Of a stretch of 64,000 nt of DNA, positions 1 to 8,064 are shown piece after piece. Position 1 is the first letter of the stretch, and every line of letters begins with the position of its first letter. Source of the DNA: Nioella sediminis (GTDB taxonomy: Bacteria; Pseudomonadota; Alphaproteobacteria; Rhodobacterales; Rhodobacteraceae); assembly GCF_001879695.1 (NCBI RefSeq), contig NZ_MNBL01000042.1, positions 1-64,000 of the forward strand, read 5' to 3'. The notes under the pieces were generated by a model. The model ran no database searches. It saw only the letters and a program-made list of their open reading frames with translations, and was not told the DNA's origin. Both the position numbers and the translations under genes were made by a program.

Positions 1-455
1 CCTTCGCCGCGATCCTTGGCGAAGAGCCGGACCATGCCGGGGCCTATGGAGGGCTGGTACGCGCCCATCTGGCCATCGGAGAGCTGGATCAGGCCGAGGC
101 GATGCTGTCCAATGCGCCCGAGGCGATTGCCGGCTCGCCCGAACTGGAAGCCGCCCGTGCGCAGCTGGAACTGGCTCGTCAGGCCGCCGATGCAGGCTCG
201 CTGGCAGAGCTGTCGGCAGCGGTAGAGGCCGATCCCGCCAATCATCAGGCGCGGTTCGACTATGCGCAGGCCTTGCACGCATCCGGTGATGTGGAGGCGG
301 CGGTGGATCAACTGCTCGACCTGTTCCGACGGGATCGGGAATGGAATGACGGGGCGGCCAAGGCGCAGCTCTTCACCATTTTCGAGGCGCTGAAGCCAAA
401 TGACCCGGTGGCATTGAAGGGGCGGCGCAAGCTTTCGTCGCTTCTGTTTGCCTGA
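1..455 (+). CDS. C-terminal part of a YbbN/CnoX-like thioredoxin-TPR co-chaperone (5' truncated)
   Basis: The reading frame is open from the first bases of the window (codons begin at base 3) to a stop at 453-455, so the gene starts outside the window. The visible 150 residues are alpha-helical and rich in Ala, Glu and Leu. They carry TPR-like repeats with typical spacing (AYGGLVRAHLAIGELDQA, FDYAQALHASGDVEAAV) and end in a segment that fits the C-terminus of YbbN-type proteins, which join an N-terminal thioredoxin fold to TPRs and act as chaperones or holdases in the cytoplasm. The next genes, a Lon substrate-binding domain protein and Trm112, are the usual alphaproteobacterial neighbours. 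The thioredoxin domain itself is not visible, so the assignment relies on the TPR part and the context. Confidence 0.72.
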   Translation, partial: FAAILGEEPDHAGAYGGLVRAHLAIGELDQAEAMLSNAPEAIAGSPELEAARAQLELARQAADAGSLAELSAAVEADPANHQARFDYAQALHASGDVEAAVDQLLDLFRRDREWNDGAAKAQLFTIFEALKPNDPVALKGRRKLSSLLFA

Positions 456-482
456 CTGGCCTTCCTGCCTACATAGTGAGGC

Positions 483-1127
483 ATGATGTCCCCGGCTGAT
501 CTGCCCGAAACGATTCCACTCTTCCCACTGCCCGGTGCGCTGCTGCTGCCCCGGGCGCGGCTGCCTCTGCATATCTTCGAGCCGCGCTACCTTGCGATGC
601 TGGAGGACAGTCTGAAGACGCCGCACCGCCTGATCGGCATGGTGCAGCCTCTGGAAGGCGGCAAGCCAGGCCAGTCGCGTCTGCACGAGATCGGGTGCGC
701 GGGGCGGGTGACGCAGTTCTCGGAAACCGAGGATGGGCGCTACATGATCACACTTTCTGGCATGTCTCGCTTTCGGATCAAGCGGGAGGTGACAGGGTTC
801 TCTCCCTATGTGAAAGCCGAACTGCACTGGTCCGACTTCACCCGCGATCTGGGTCGGGAAGAGGAAGATCCGAATTTCGACCGAGAACAGTTCCTGAAGC
901 TTCTGTCGCGCTATTTCGAGGCGGCAGCGCTGCAAACCGATTGGGGCAGCCTGGAGGAAGCGGATGACGAGTTGCTGATCAATTCGCTGTCGATGCTGTG
1001 CCCGTTCAGCGTCGAGGAGAAACAGGCGCTGCTGGAGGCTCCGCACCTGACGGACCGGCGCGAAACGCTCACCGCGCTGATGGAATTCACCTGCCGGGGT
1101 GGCGCAAGCGATGAGGTGATCCAATGA
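483..1127 (+). CDS. LON peptidase substrate-binding (LAN) domain protein
   Basis: A 214-residue protein made up almost entirely of the Lon N-terminal domain: it opens with [30 protein letters not shown], the family's diagnostic first strands and helix, then has the Gly-rich [11 protein letters not shown]-like segment. It lacks the ATPase and Ser-Lys protease domains of Lon, as is normal for this stand-alone family, and probably binds unfolded or modified protein segments in the cytoplasm. The start could be either of two adjacent ATG codons (483 or 486); a GAGG lies closer to ideal spacing for 486. It follows the YbbN-like gene by 27 nt and overlaps the Trm112 start by 4 nt (ATGA), so the three genes form one operon. 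Confidence 0.85.
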   Translation: MMSPADLPETIPLFPLPGALLLPRARLPLHIFEPRYLAMLEDSLKTPHRLIGMVQPLEGGKPGQSRLHEIGCAGRVTQFSETEDGRYMITLSGMSRFRIKREVTGFSPYVKAELHWSDFTRDLGREEEDPNFDREQFLKLLSRYFEAAALQTDWGSLEEADDELLINSLSMLCPFSVEEKQALLEAPHLTDRRETLTALMEFTCRGGASDEVIQ

Positions 1128-1306
1128 GTCGGCCTTCGGTAGTCGACCGCAAGATGCTGGAGGCCCTTGTCTGTCCGGTGACGCAAGGCACCCTCTCCTA
1201 CGATGCCGATGCAGGGGAGCTGGTTTCGCGCGCTGCAGGGCTGGCCTTTCCGATCCGCAACGGCATTCCGATCATGCTGGAAGACGAGGCGCGCAAGCTT
1301 GATTAA
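1124..1306 (+). CDS. Trm112 family small protein
   Basis: A 60-residue protein with the Trm112/YcaR pattern: [15 protein letters not shown] near the N-terminus, a central hairpin with [24 protein letters not shown], and an acidic-basic tail. In this family the segment LVCP followed by the IRNGIPIML strand forms a small zinc-ribbon-like fold. The second pair of cysteines is missing here, which is common in bacterial members. Trm112 proteins activate and stabilise several RNA and protein methyltransferases in eukaryotes and archaea; which methyltransferase the bacterial form helps is not shown here. Its start overlaps the stop of the LON-domain gene by 4 nt, which implies translational coupling. 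Confidence 0.88.
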   Translation: MSRPSVVDRKMLEALVCPVTQGTLSYDADAGELVSRAAGLAFPIRNGIPIMLEDEARKLD

Positions 1307-1312
1307 GTGCCT

Positions 1313-2974
1313 CTATGGGTCGAAGGCACCTGCCTTGCGCATTCCCTCCAGCACCATCTCGACATGTTCGGGGCGGACATAGGGATAGGTTTCGCGCATA
1401 TAGGCCTCATCGAAACCGGGCTGTGCCTCTCGCAGCAGGTCCAGCGACCGGGCTGCAAGGTCGGTTTCATCAAAATAGCCGAAGGTCACCACGCAGCGCT
1501 GCAAACCCCTTGCATAGCCCGGCGCAATGTCGAAAAGGCGTTTTGCGGCGTCAATGGCGCGGTCCCGGTTGCCGAGAAACAATTCACAAGTCGTGATGTC
1601 GCCGAGGGCCGCGGCGCGGTTGGGGTGATTGGGGTTCAGCCGGAAGATCAGGTTCAGATGCTCCAATGCCTCTTGCGGGCGTCCCAGCCATTCCAGCCCG
1701 CATCCAAGCGCATGGCGCGCCAGCGCGGCTGAGGGGTTCAGCCTTACTGACTCGTTGGCGTGGTGTAACCCTTTGGAATATTCCTGAAGGCCAAAAATAT
1801 TTGTCAGGCCGTTATAGGCATGGGCCTCCCAGTTTTCCGGGTCGATTTCCAATGCCCGGTTGGTAGCTGCCAAGGCCTTGTGAAAGCACACCAACCGGTC
1901 CTCGTACCAATCCAGCAGCCCCGCCCTGAAATAGATCCGCCCGATGCGGGCATGTGCCGGCGCAAAGCATGGGTCCAGCGCCAATGCACTTTCCATCAGA
2001 TGCATCTGTTCGAGGTTGCTTTCCGGCGTCCCGTAGCCTTCGCCGCCCTTGCGGTCGATTTCCTCGGCTTGCGCCACCAGTTGCCAAGGTCCGACCGAGG
2101 CCGGGTGGGATCGTTCGATCCGAACCGCCTCGGCGCGGGCGAGTTGCGGTTCAAGCTGGGCCACAATGGCGCGGCTCACATCTTCCTGAAACTCGAAGAT
2201 GTCGTCGAGTGTTCCGTCGAACTGCTCTGACCAGCGCAGGCGCCCGGTTTCGGTTTCCGTCAGGCTTACAGAAATCCGAATACGGTTGCCCAGGCAACGC
2301 AGAGTGCCAGTAATGGCGTATCGCGCATTTACCAGCGCCGCGATGCTGCGCATGTCCCCGTCTTTCGCCGTCTTCCAGCCGATCGCCTCGGGGCCTATCA
2401 CCGGAAACCAACGCCAATAGCTGAGTGTAATCTTGAGATCGTCGATCAGGCTTGCGGCAATAAGGGCGTCATTCTCATCGGCAGACAGTGCCTCGAAGGC
2501 AAAAAGCAGGACGGCGGGTCTTGTGAAGATATCCGGAGGCGAGACTGCCGGCGCATCGCCGTCGTTATCGTTTGACGTCGCCACGGTCATGCGGCGTTCA
2601 CGAAGCCAGTCTTCGAAGCCTTCAGACGCCAGATCGAACCCATCCATGAAGCTTCCTTGGCCGGACTGATCAAGGGTCACGCGCGCGCCATCGAGCCAGA
2701 CCGATTGCCGGTTGGCATCCAACAGGCCGGGTGGAAGCAGTTTGCGCAGCGTAGAGAGTTCCTGCCTGAGAGAAGCGCGGGACTGCTCTTCGGATCGGTC
2801 GCTCCAGAGCAAATCCGCAAGACGTCCCCGCTCGGCCTGCATCCCGCGCTGCTGGCTCAGATACGCAAGCAGTGCCTGCCCCCTGCGCGACAGACCCTCA
2901 AGGTTTCGGCCCTGTGGGTCGCTGACACCGAAGGGGCCGAACAGGTGCAGCGTGATCGCGGAATCCGAGTTCAT
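1313..2974 (-). CDS. SARP/BTAD-type transcriptional regulator with TolB-like and TPR domains
   Basis: A 553-residue protein. Residues 8-100 form a winged-helix DNA-binding region of the SARP/OmpR-like kind (LHLFGPFGVSDPQGR, then LSRRGQALLAYLS and LADLLW..EEQSRASLRQELSTLR). A middle segment (about 155-280) resembles the TolB N-terminal/adenylate-cyclase-associated domain (AVLLFAFEALSADEND, ALVNARYAITGTLR). The C-terminal half consists of TPR repeats (CFAPAHARIGRIYFRAG, ENWEAHAYNGLTNIFG, NHPNRAAALGDITTCELF). This architecture is frequent in Rhodobacterales and is thought to couple protein interaction or ligand sensing to transcription; no target can be named. It is convergent with the Trm112 operon and divergent from the DUF1127 gene, with about 150 nt between starts. 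Confidence 0.8.
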   Translation of the reverse strand: MNSDSAITLHLFGPFGVSDPQGRNLEGLSRRGQALLAYLSQQRGMQAERGRLADLLWSDRSEEQSRASLRQELSTLRKLLPPGLLDANRQSVWLDGARVTLDQSGQGSFMDGFDLASEGFEDWLRERRMTVATSNDNDGDAPAVSPPDIFTRPAVLLFAFEALSADENDALIAASLIDDLKITLSYWRWFPVIGPEAIGWKTAKDGDMRSIAALVNARYAITGTLRCLGNRIRISVSLTETETGRLRWSEQFDGTLDDIFEFQEDVSRAIVAQLEPQLARAEAVRIERSHPASVGPWQLVAQAEEIDRKGGEGYGTPESNLEQMHLMESALALDPCFAPAHARIGRIYFRAGLLDWYEDRLVCFHKALAATNRALEIDPENWEAHAYNGLTNIFGLQEYSKGLHHANESVRLNPSAALARHALGCGLEWLGRPQEALEHLNLIFRLNPNHPNRAAALGDITTCELFLGNRDRAIDAAKRLFDIAPGYARGLQRCVVTFGYFDETDLAARSLDLLREAQPGFDEAYMRETYPYVRPEHVEMVLEGMRKAGAFDP

Positions 2975-3132
2975 GTCCAGGCTGAGATGACCCTTTATTA
3001 CGGTAGAAGATGCGATTTTTACGGAACTATTGCACGGGCCGTCAGTTTTTTCACGGGGGATTTCACGGTGGTCTGACGGGCGAGGGGCAATCTGTGGTCA
3101 TCGAAACAACAGACCCAATGGGAGAACCCGAT

Positions 3133-3393
3133 ATGACCAACCTGATCAACATCCCCGCAGATAGCGCCATTGTCGAAGCCAACCCCGTTCGCCCAATGCG
3201 TGGCATCCCTGCCTTGCTGGCCTTCCTGATCGAGAAAGACCGCAGCTATCGCGAAGCCCGCAAGCTTGCACGGATGGATGCGGATCGTCTTCGGGACATG
3301 GGCATGCCTACCAACTCGGCCAATGCCGATTTCTACCGGGCCCGTGGCAACCGCCCCGCCGACAATGCCTCAATCCCGCTGTCTGGCTGGTGA
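3133..3393 (+). CDS. DUF1127-like small protein
   Basis: An 86-residue protein. The first 25 residues are variable; the core LLAFLIEKDRSYREARKLARMDADRLRDMGM shows the DUF1127 pattern of a basic amphipathic helix followed by the L.D.GM/GL turn. DUF1127 proteins are very small, Arg-rich and often stress-induced; in Rhodobacter relatives one family member is linked to RNA binding and sRNA maturation, but that role cannot be read from this sequence. The ATG at 3133 is preferred because GGGAGA lies 7 nt upstream; longer in-frame starts lie in unstructured sequence. A GC-rich hairpin follows the gene. Confidence 0.62.
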   Translation: MTNLINIPADSAIVEANPVRPMRGIPALLAFLIEKDRSYREARKLARMDADRLRDMGMPTNSANADFYRARGNRPADNASIPLSGW

Positions 3394-3415
3394 TCCAACG
3401 CAATCGCTGCTTTTG

Positions 3416-3447
3416 TCGGCCCCGCGCGTATGTTGCGCCGGGGCCGA
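3416..3447 (+). terminator. GC-rich hairpin after the DUF1127-like gene
   Basis: Perfect 9-bp inverted repeat TCGGCCCCG ... CGGGGCCGA with a 14-nt loop that can extend the stem by a further CGC/GCG. It begins 22 nt after the stop codon. There is no T-run behind it, so it may be a weak or Rho-assisted terminator or an mRNA-stabilising 3' hairpin. Confidence 0.5.
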
Positions 3448-3527
3448 AAGCTGTTCGTAACACTTGACGCTGCTTTCCCGTAACAGGCTAGATGAAGCTG
3501 TATTCTTTCTCTTTAGGACCTGTCGCC

Positions 3528-3926
3528 ATGCTTTCCAAGATCCCGTTGCTCGTCATCCCCCTGATCCTGTTCAACCTAGGGCTTTTTGGCCTGATGGGGG
3601 CGGACGATCCGTTCGTCCGGTCGCTATTCACGGTCGAGATGATGTCGGGCGGGACATGGGCGATGACCATAGGGGATGTGATCGTGCTGGTGGCGCTGCT
3701 GGTTCTGTTCGTGGAGATCATGAAATCGACCGTGACCGGGATGGCGTCGATCATCGACCACCTGCTGTCCACGGTCGTGTTCGTGGTCTACCTGGTGGAA
3801 TTCCTGCTGGTGGCGGGGGCGTCGACCTCGCTGTTCTTCACACTGATGGTGATTGCCTTGATCGACGTTCTGGCGGGGTTTTCGGTGTCGATCCGGTCTG
3901 CGGGGCGGGACATCAACATGAACTGA
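3528..3926 (+). CDS. Small four-helix membrane protein, function unknown
   Basis: A 132-residue (or 144 if begun at ATG 3492) hydrophobic protein with four predicted membrane spans: LSKIPLLVIPLILFNLGLFGLM, MTIGDVIVLVALLVLFVEIM, LLSTVVFVVYLVEFLLVAGA, and LFFTLMVIALIDVLAGFSV. The span ending in DVLAGFSVSIRSAGRDINMN places a short positively charged tail in the cytoplasm. I do not recognise a named family; similar small proteins are common in Rhodobacteraceae. The start at 3528 is chosen because AGGA lies 10 nt upstream and the first helix then begins at once; the 3492 ATG has no RBS. It converges with the hydroxylase gene across an intergenic repeat. Confidence 0.7.
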   Translation: MLSKIPLLVIPLILFNLGLFGLMGADDPFVRSLFTVEMMSGGTWAMTIGDVIVLVALLVLFVEIMKSTVTGMASIIDHLLSTVVFVVYLVEFLLVAGASTSLFFTLMVIALIDVLAGFSVSIRSAGRDINMN

Positions 3927-4110
3927 TGGGGGTTTCGCCGCCTGCCGGCCTCGACCCGGGAGCGGCCCTCCTCAACCCCCGGCTGACGCCGGAGGCCTCG
4001 TCGGTCCGCGTTGCCACGGATGCGTGGCCTACGGAGGCGATTGGCGTTTTGGGTTGCGCCAGTGGCCGGGTTGGGATGCCTCCGGCGGGAGTATTTTTAC
4101 AAGGAGAAGG
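3927..4110. repeat. Composite intergenic repeat, copy A (between convergent genes)
   Basis: The whole 184-nt spacer between a plus-strand stop and a minus-strand stop is a repeat. Bases 3951-4020 match 35161-35230 with only two differences over 70 columns. The left end carries GGTTTCGCCG (3931-3940). The right end reads GCCTCCGGCGGGAGTATTTT and is the reverse complement of the CATCTTGGCCCAAATAC end seen at 17904 and 37957. A short CTCC/GGAG hairpin followed by TATTTTT suggests a terminator role for plus-strand transcripts; I infer a bidirectional terminator or REP-like element. Confidence 0.75.
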
Positions 4111-5334
4111 TCAGAGCGGTTTGCCCTGCAGCAGCCGTGGGACATCGCCGGTCAGGCCCGCAGCTTCGCGGATGAAGCTGCGCCGGGCGGCGGGAAAGGC
4201 GTTGATGAGGCCCATGCCCAGATCGCGCCCGGCCCGCAGGAAGGGATTGTCATTGGAGAAGAGCTTGTTGATCAGGTCGGTCGAGGCGGCAAGCGTGGCC
4301 GTGTCGAAGCGACGCCAGCGCTGGTAGCGTTCGAGGACCAGGAGGCTGGCGATATCCTCGCCCCGACGTTTGGCATCTGTCAGCACTTCTGCCAGCGCCC
4401 CCACGTCGCGCAAGCCTAGGTTCAGGCCCTGACCGGCAATCGGGTGCACCCCGTGGGCGGCATCGCCGATGAGTGCCAGCCTCTCGTCCACGAACCGTTC
4501 CGAGATCGTCAGGTTCAGCGGGTAGGTGAAGCGGTCGCCGTCGAGGGCGATCTCTCCCAGGAAGTCCCCGAAGCGGGGGCGCAGCACGTCGAGATAGTCG
4601 TCGTCGTTCAGCGCGTTGATCTCGGCGGCACGCGCGTGGGTCTCGCTCCAGACGATAGAGCAGCGATTGCCGGGCAGGGGCAGGATGGCGAGCGGACCCG
4701 CGGGCATGAAGAACTGATGCGCGATGCCGTGATGGGGCAGATCGTGTTTCAGCGAACAGACCAGGGCCGTCTGGCCGTAATCCCAGCCCTGCCGTTTGAT
4801 GCCAGCGCGCGCACCGGTGCCGCTTTGCCGTCCATCCGCGCCGACCAGAAGGCGGGCGGTCAGGGTCCGGCCATCCTCCAGCGTCACGGTTGCCGGGCCG
4901 GTCGTGTCCTGCGCCACCACGCGGGTGCCGGGCAGATGGGTGATGTTGGGGTCGGCCTGCATCCGGGTCAGCAGGGCGTGGCGCAGGAAGCGGTCCTCCA
5001 GCATGTAGCCCATCGGGCCTTCCTCGATCTCGGCATGGTCGAAATGCAGGAAGAACGGGGCGGGGCCTTCGCCTGCGCGCCCGTCGCTGGCCTTGATCTC
5101 CAGCATCGGTTGCGCGTTTTCCTTCACATCGTCCCATACGCGCAGGGCCATCAACAGCCGGGCCGAGGCCAATGCCAGCGCGTAGGATCTCCCGTCGAAG
5201 CGGTCACTGTCACTGGTTTCCACCGGCAGCGCGTCGATCACGGTGCTGGTGAGGCCCGCCTGGCTAAGGGCCAGCGCCAGACAGGGGCCGTTCAAGCCGC
5301 CGCCGACGATCAGGATATCGGAGTCCATTGCCAT
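4111..5334 (-). CDS. UbiH/UbiF/COQ6-type FAD-dependent hydroxylase
   Basis: A 407-residue flavoprotein monooxygenase. The N-terminal dinucleotide-binding motif is ILIVGGGLNGPCLALAL (residues 7-23), the middle motif is LLVGADGRQS, and the second FAD motif LIGDAAHGVHPIAGQGLNLGLRD lies near residue 285; together these are diagnostic of ubiquinone-biosynthesis hydroxylases. The enzyme would hydroxylate the aromatic ring of a ubiquinone precursor at the inner membrane with NADPH and O2; which ring position cannot be told. The frame remains open far upstream to 6273, but that stretch is the antisense of the amidase; the real start is the ATG at 5334 (or 5328), right before the Rossmann motif. It is divergent from the amidase gene. 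Confidence 0.9.
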   Translation of the reverse strand: MAMDSDILIVGGGLNGPCLALALSQAGLTSTVIDALPVETSDSDRFDGRSYALALASARLLMALRVWDDVKENAQPMLEIKASDGRAGEGPAPFFLHFDHAEIEEGPMGYMLEDRFLRHALLTRMQADPNITHLPGTRVVAQDTTGPATVTLEDGRTLTARLLVGADGRQSGTGARAGIKRQGWDYGQTALVCSLKHDLPHHGIAHQFFMPAGPLAILPLPGNRCSIVWSETHARAAEINALNDDDYLDVLRPRFGDFLGEIALDGDRFTYPLNLTISERFVDERLALIGDAAHGVHPIAGQGLNLGLRDVGALAEVLTDAKRRGEDIASLLVLERYQRWRRFDTATLAASTDLINKLFSNDNPFLRAGRDLGMGLINAFPAARRSFIREAAGLTGDVPRLLQGKPL

Positions 5335-5421
5335 GCCCTGCAATATGGGCACATGCGCGGGATTGTCCATGTGGCATGACCCCGCTAGCGTGGCCCGCGA
5401 CAACATGGCGGAGGGCGTGCG

Positions 5422-6750
5422 ATGCGGGACGACTGGCAGACACTGGGGGTGGCAGATCTGGGCCGCGCGATCGGGGCGGGGGAGATCGACCCGGCGGAGC
5501 TGACCGAGGCCTATCTGGAGGCCATTGCGGGTCATGAATATGCGGGCCGCATCTACTCCGTTGTCACGCCGGAGCGGGCAAGGGCGGAAGCGGCGGCGGC
5601 GTCGGAACGCGCCCGGCTCGGGGTCCGACGCGGGTTGCTGGATGGGGTGCCGCTGTCGTGGAAGGATCTCTTTGACAGCGCGGGCGACGAGACGAAATCG
5701 GGCTCTGACCTGTTGGCGGGACGGGTGCCGGATGAGGATTGCGAGGTGCTGGCCAATGCCACACGGGCCGGCATGGTCTGCCTTGGCAAGACGCATATGA
5801 GCGAACTGGCCTTCTCTGGCCTTGGCATCAACCCGGTGACGGAAACTCCGCCCAACATCCATGACCCCGAGCTTGTGCCGGGTGGGTCTTCGTCGGGGGC
5901 CGCGGCCTCTACAGCCTGGGGACTGGCACCTGCGGGGATCGGGTCGGATACCGGCGGATCGGTGCGAATACCCTCTGCCTTCAATGACTTGGTTGGATTG
6001 AAGACGACCTCCGGGCGGCTGTCTCTGACGGGTGTCGTGCCTCTTTGCGCGCGGTTTGACACGGTCGGTCCGCTGGCAAAATCCGTTGAGGATTGCGCGT
6101 TGCTGCTCGCGGTTATGGAGGGGAGCAAGCCTACCGATCTTGAAGGGGTGAGCCTGAAAGGGCGGCGCTTTCTGGTGCTGGATACCTACACCGATGATGT
6201 GCGCGAGGAACCGGCGGCGGGTTTTGCCCATGCGATTGACCGGATGGCGCAGGCGGGGGCACAGATCAGCCACGGCACGGTGGACGGGATCGAGGCGGCG
6301 ATGGACCTGTCGCCGATCCTATTCACCTCGGAGGCTTACGGAACGTGGAAACACGCGATTGAGGCCGCGCCCGAGAAGATGTTCCCGCGCATTCTGGACA
6401 GGTTCCGGTCCGGTGCGGGGTTCGCAGCGGCGGATTACGTGTCAGCCTGGCAGTTCCTCGACCACCTGCGCGGCGATTGGGCGGCGCAGGTGGCGGGCTA
6501 TGACGCGGTGCTGTTGCCGACCGCGCCGAACCTGCCACCCCATGCGGGCCGGCTGATGGAGGACGATGACTACTACGTCACCGAAAACCTGCTGACCCTG
6601 CGCAATACACGGGTTGGCAACCTGATGGGCCTGTCTGCGCTGACGATCCCCACGGGCGTGCCGGGTACGGGGATCATGCTGCTTGGCCAGCCGTTCGGAG
6701 AGGAAGCTCTGCTCAGGATCGGCAAGGCGGTGGAGACGGCATTGGCCTGA
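5422..6750 (+). CDS. Amidase (amidase-signature family)
   Basis: A 442-residue amidase-signature enzyme. The Ser-cisSer-Lys triad is visible: Lys81 in PLSWKDLFD, cis-Ser156 in PGGSSSGAAAS, and nucleophile Ser180 in GSDTGGSVRIPS; the 24-residue spacing between the two serines is the same as in FAAH-type enzymes. GatA-like length, but there is no gatC or gatB nearby, so it is more likely a stand-alone hydrolase of small amides than the tRNA amidotransferase subunit; the natural substrate is unknown. No signal peptide, so cytoplasmic. The start ATG follows GAGGGCGTGCG and lies 87 nt from the divergent hydroxylase gene. Confidence 0.88.
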   Translation: MRDDWQTLGVADLGRAIGAGEIDPAELTEAYLEAIAGHEYAGRIYSVVTPERARAEAAAASERARLGVRRGLLDGVPLSWKDLFDSAGDETKSGSDLLAGRVPDEDCEVLANATRAGMVCLGKTHMSELAFSGLGINPVTETPPNIHDPELVPGGSSSGAAASTAWGLAPAGIGSDTGGSVRIPSAFNDLVGLKTTSGRLSLTGVVPLCARFDTVGPLAKSVEDCALLLAVMEGSKPTDLEGVSLKGRRFLVLDTYTDDVREEPAAGFAHAIDRMAQAGAQISHGTVDGIEAAMDLSPILFTSEAYGTWKHAIEAAPEKMFPRILDRFRSGAGFAAADYVSAWQFLDHLRGDWAAQVAGYDAVLLPTAPNLPPHAGRLMEDDDYYVTENLLTLRNTRVGNLMGLSALTIPTGVPGTGIMLLGQPFGEEALLRIGKAVETALA

Positions 6751-6868
6751 AGGCCACAGCCCCGCCCCGCAATCGCCCTGAACGCGTTCGTTTTTCTGGA
6801 CCAAAGCCGCGCAAGCCGTTAACCTGCCGACAAACAGGGCGAAAAACGACCCTGAACCAGAGGCAGAT

Positions 6869-8053
6869 ATGGCATTTCCTGAGCGGTTTTCGAACCTGCC
6901 AGCATACGCGTTCCCGCGTCTTCGGGCGCTTCTCGACCCCCATGCGCCGGGGGCCGATCCGATAAATATGACGATCGGGGAGCCGACACATGCCTTCCCC
7001 GATTGGGTGCCTCAGATCATCGCAGAAAACGCTGCCGGGTTCGGGAGATACCCGGCCAATGACGGCACGCCGGACTTGCAGGCAGCGATCTCTGGATGGA
7101 TCGCGCGCCGCTATGGGGTGAGCGTCGACGCCGCCACGCAGATCCTGCCGCTGAACGGAACGCGCGAAGGGCTGTTCAACGCCTGCGTCGCGCTCTGCCC
7201 GGAAACCAAGGGCGGTAAGCAGCCCGTCGTTTTGACGCCCAATCCGTTCTATCAGGTCTATGCTGTAGCGGCCTTGGCCGTAGGGGCGGAGCCGGTCTAT
7301 GTGCCCGCGACGGACGCTACCGGGAACCTGCCGGACTATGCCAGCCTGCCGGATGACGTGCTGAACCGCACCGCGATTGCCTATATCTGCTCGCCCGCGA
7401 ACCCGCAGGGGGCTGTGGCAAGCGAGGACTATTGGCGGGAACTGATAGGGTTGGCGGAACGTCACGATTTCCAGATCTTCGCGGATGAGTGCTATTCCGA
7501 GATCTACCGCGATGCGCCGCCCCGTGGCGCATTGGAAATCGCCGCCCAAATGGGCGCGGACCCGGAACGGGTGGTGCTGTTCAACTCGCTGTCCAAACGC
7601 TCGAACCTTGCCGGTCTGCGCTCGGGCTTTGCCGCTGGCGGGCCGGAAAGTGTGAAACGCCTGAAGCAGCTGCGCGCCTATGCCGGTGCCCCCCTGCCGG
7701 GGCCGTTGCAGGCGGTGGCGGCGCGCGCGTGGTCGGATGAGGATCACGTGACAGCGAACCGGGCGCTCTATGCCGAGAAATACGCGATTGCAGACGAAAT
7801 TTTCGCCGGGCTCGACGGCTACACGCCGCCAGAGGCCGGGTTCTTCCTGTGGCTGCCTGTCGAAGACGATGAGGCGGCAACGGTGAGACTTTGGCGCGAG
7901 GCCGGGGTTCGGGTGTTGCCCGGCTCCTATCTGGCCCGCGAAACAAACGGCCACACGCCCGGCGCGGATCGCATCCGCGTGGCGATGGTGGCGCAAAAAG
8001 ACGACATGCGGCGCGGGCTGATCAGGCTCCGCGACTGCCTGTATGCAAGGTGA
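6869..8053 (+). CDS. Class I/II PLP-dependent aminotransferase (DapC-like)
   Basis: A 394-residue fold-type I aminotransferase. The N-terminus (PERFSNLPAYAFPRL..LLDP, MTIGEPTHAFPDWV) and the RYPANDGTPDLQAAI segment match the LL-diaminopimelate / succinyl-diaminopimelate aminotransferase branch. The PLP lysine is Lys243 in NSLSKRSNLAG, the phosphate-binding and Asp-Tyr motifs are FADECYSEIY (201-213) and SPANPQGAVAS, and the substrate arginine is near the C-terminus in GADRIRVAM. In Rhodobacteraceae this gene often serves lysine/peptidoglycan synthesis (DapC), which fits the dapA elsewhere in the window, but substrate specificity is inferred. It precedes ftsK by 11 nt. Confidence 0.82.
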   Translation: MAFPERFSNLPAYAFPRLRALLDPHAPGADPINMTIGEPTHAFPDWVPQIIAENAAGFGRYPANDGTPDLQAAISGWIARRYGVSVDAATQILPLNGTREGLFNACVALCPETKGGKQPVVLTPNPFYQVYAVAALAVGAEPVYVPATDATGNLPDYASLPDDVLNRTAIAYICSPANPQGAVASEDYWRELIGLAERHDFQIFADECYSEIYRDAPPRGALEIAAQMGADPERVVLFNSLSKRSNLAGLRSGFAAGGPESVKRLKQLRAYAGAPLPGPLQAVAARAWSDEDHVTANRALYAEKYAIADEIFAGLDGYTPPEAGFFLWLPVEDDEAATVRLWREAGVRVLPGSYLARETNGHTPGADRIRVAMVAQKDDMRRGLIRLRDCLYAR

Positions 8054-8064
8054 GGTGACGGGAT

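Noticed and set aside
5335-6273. N-terminal extension of the hydroxylase to 720 residues
   Set aside because: It is the antisense of the amidase gene; the Rossmann motif begins directly after the ATG at 5334 and the extension has no domain pattern.
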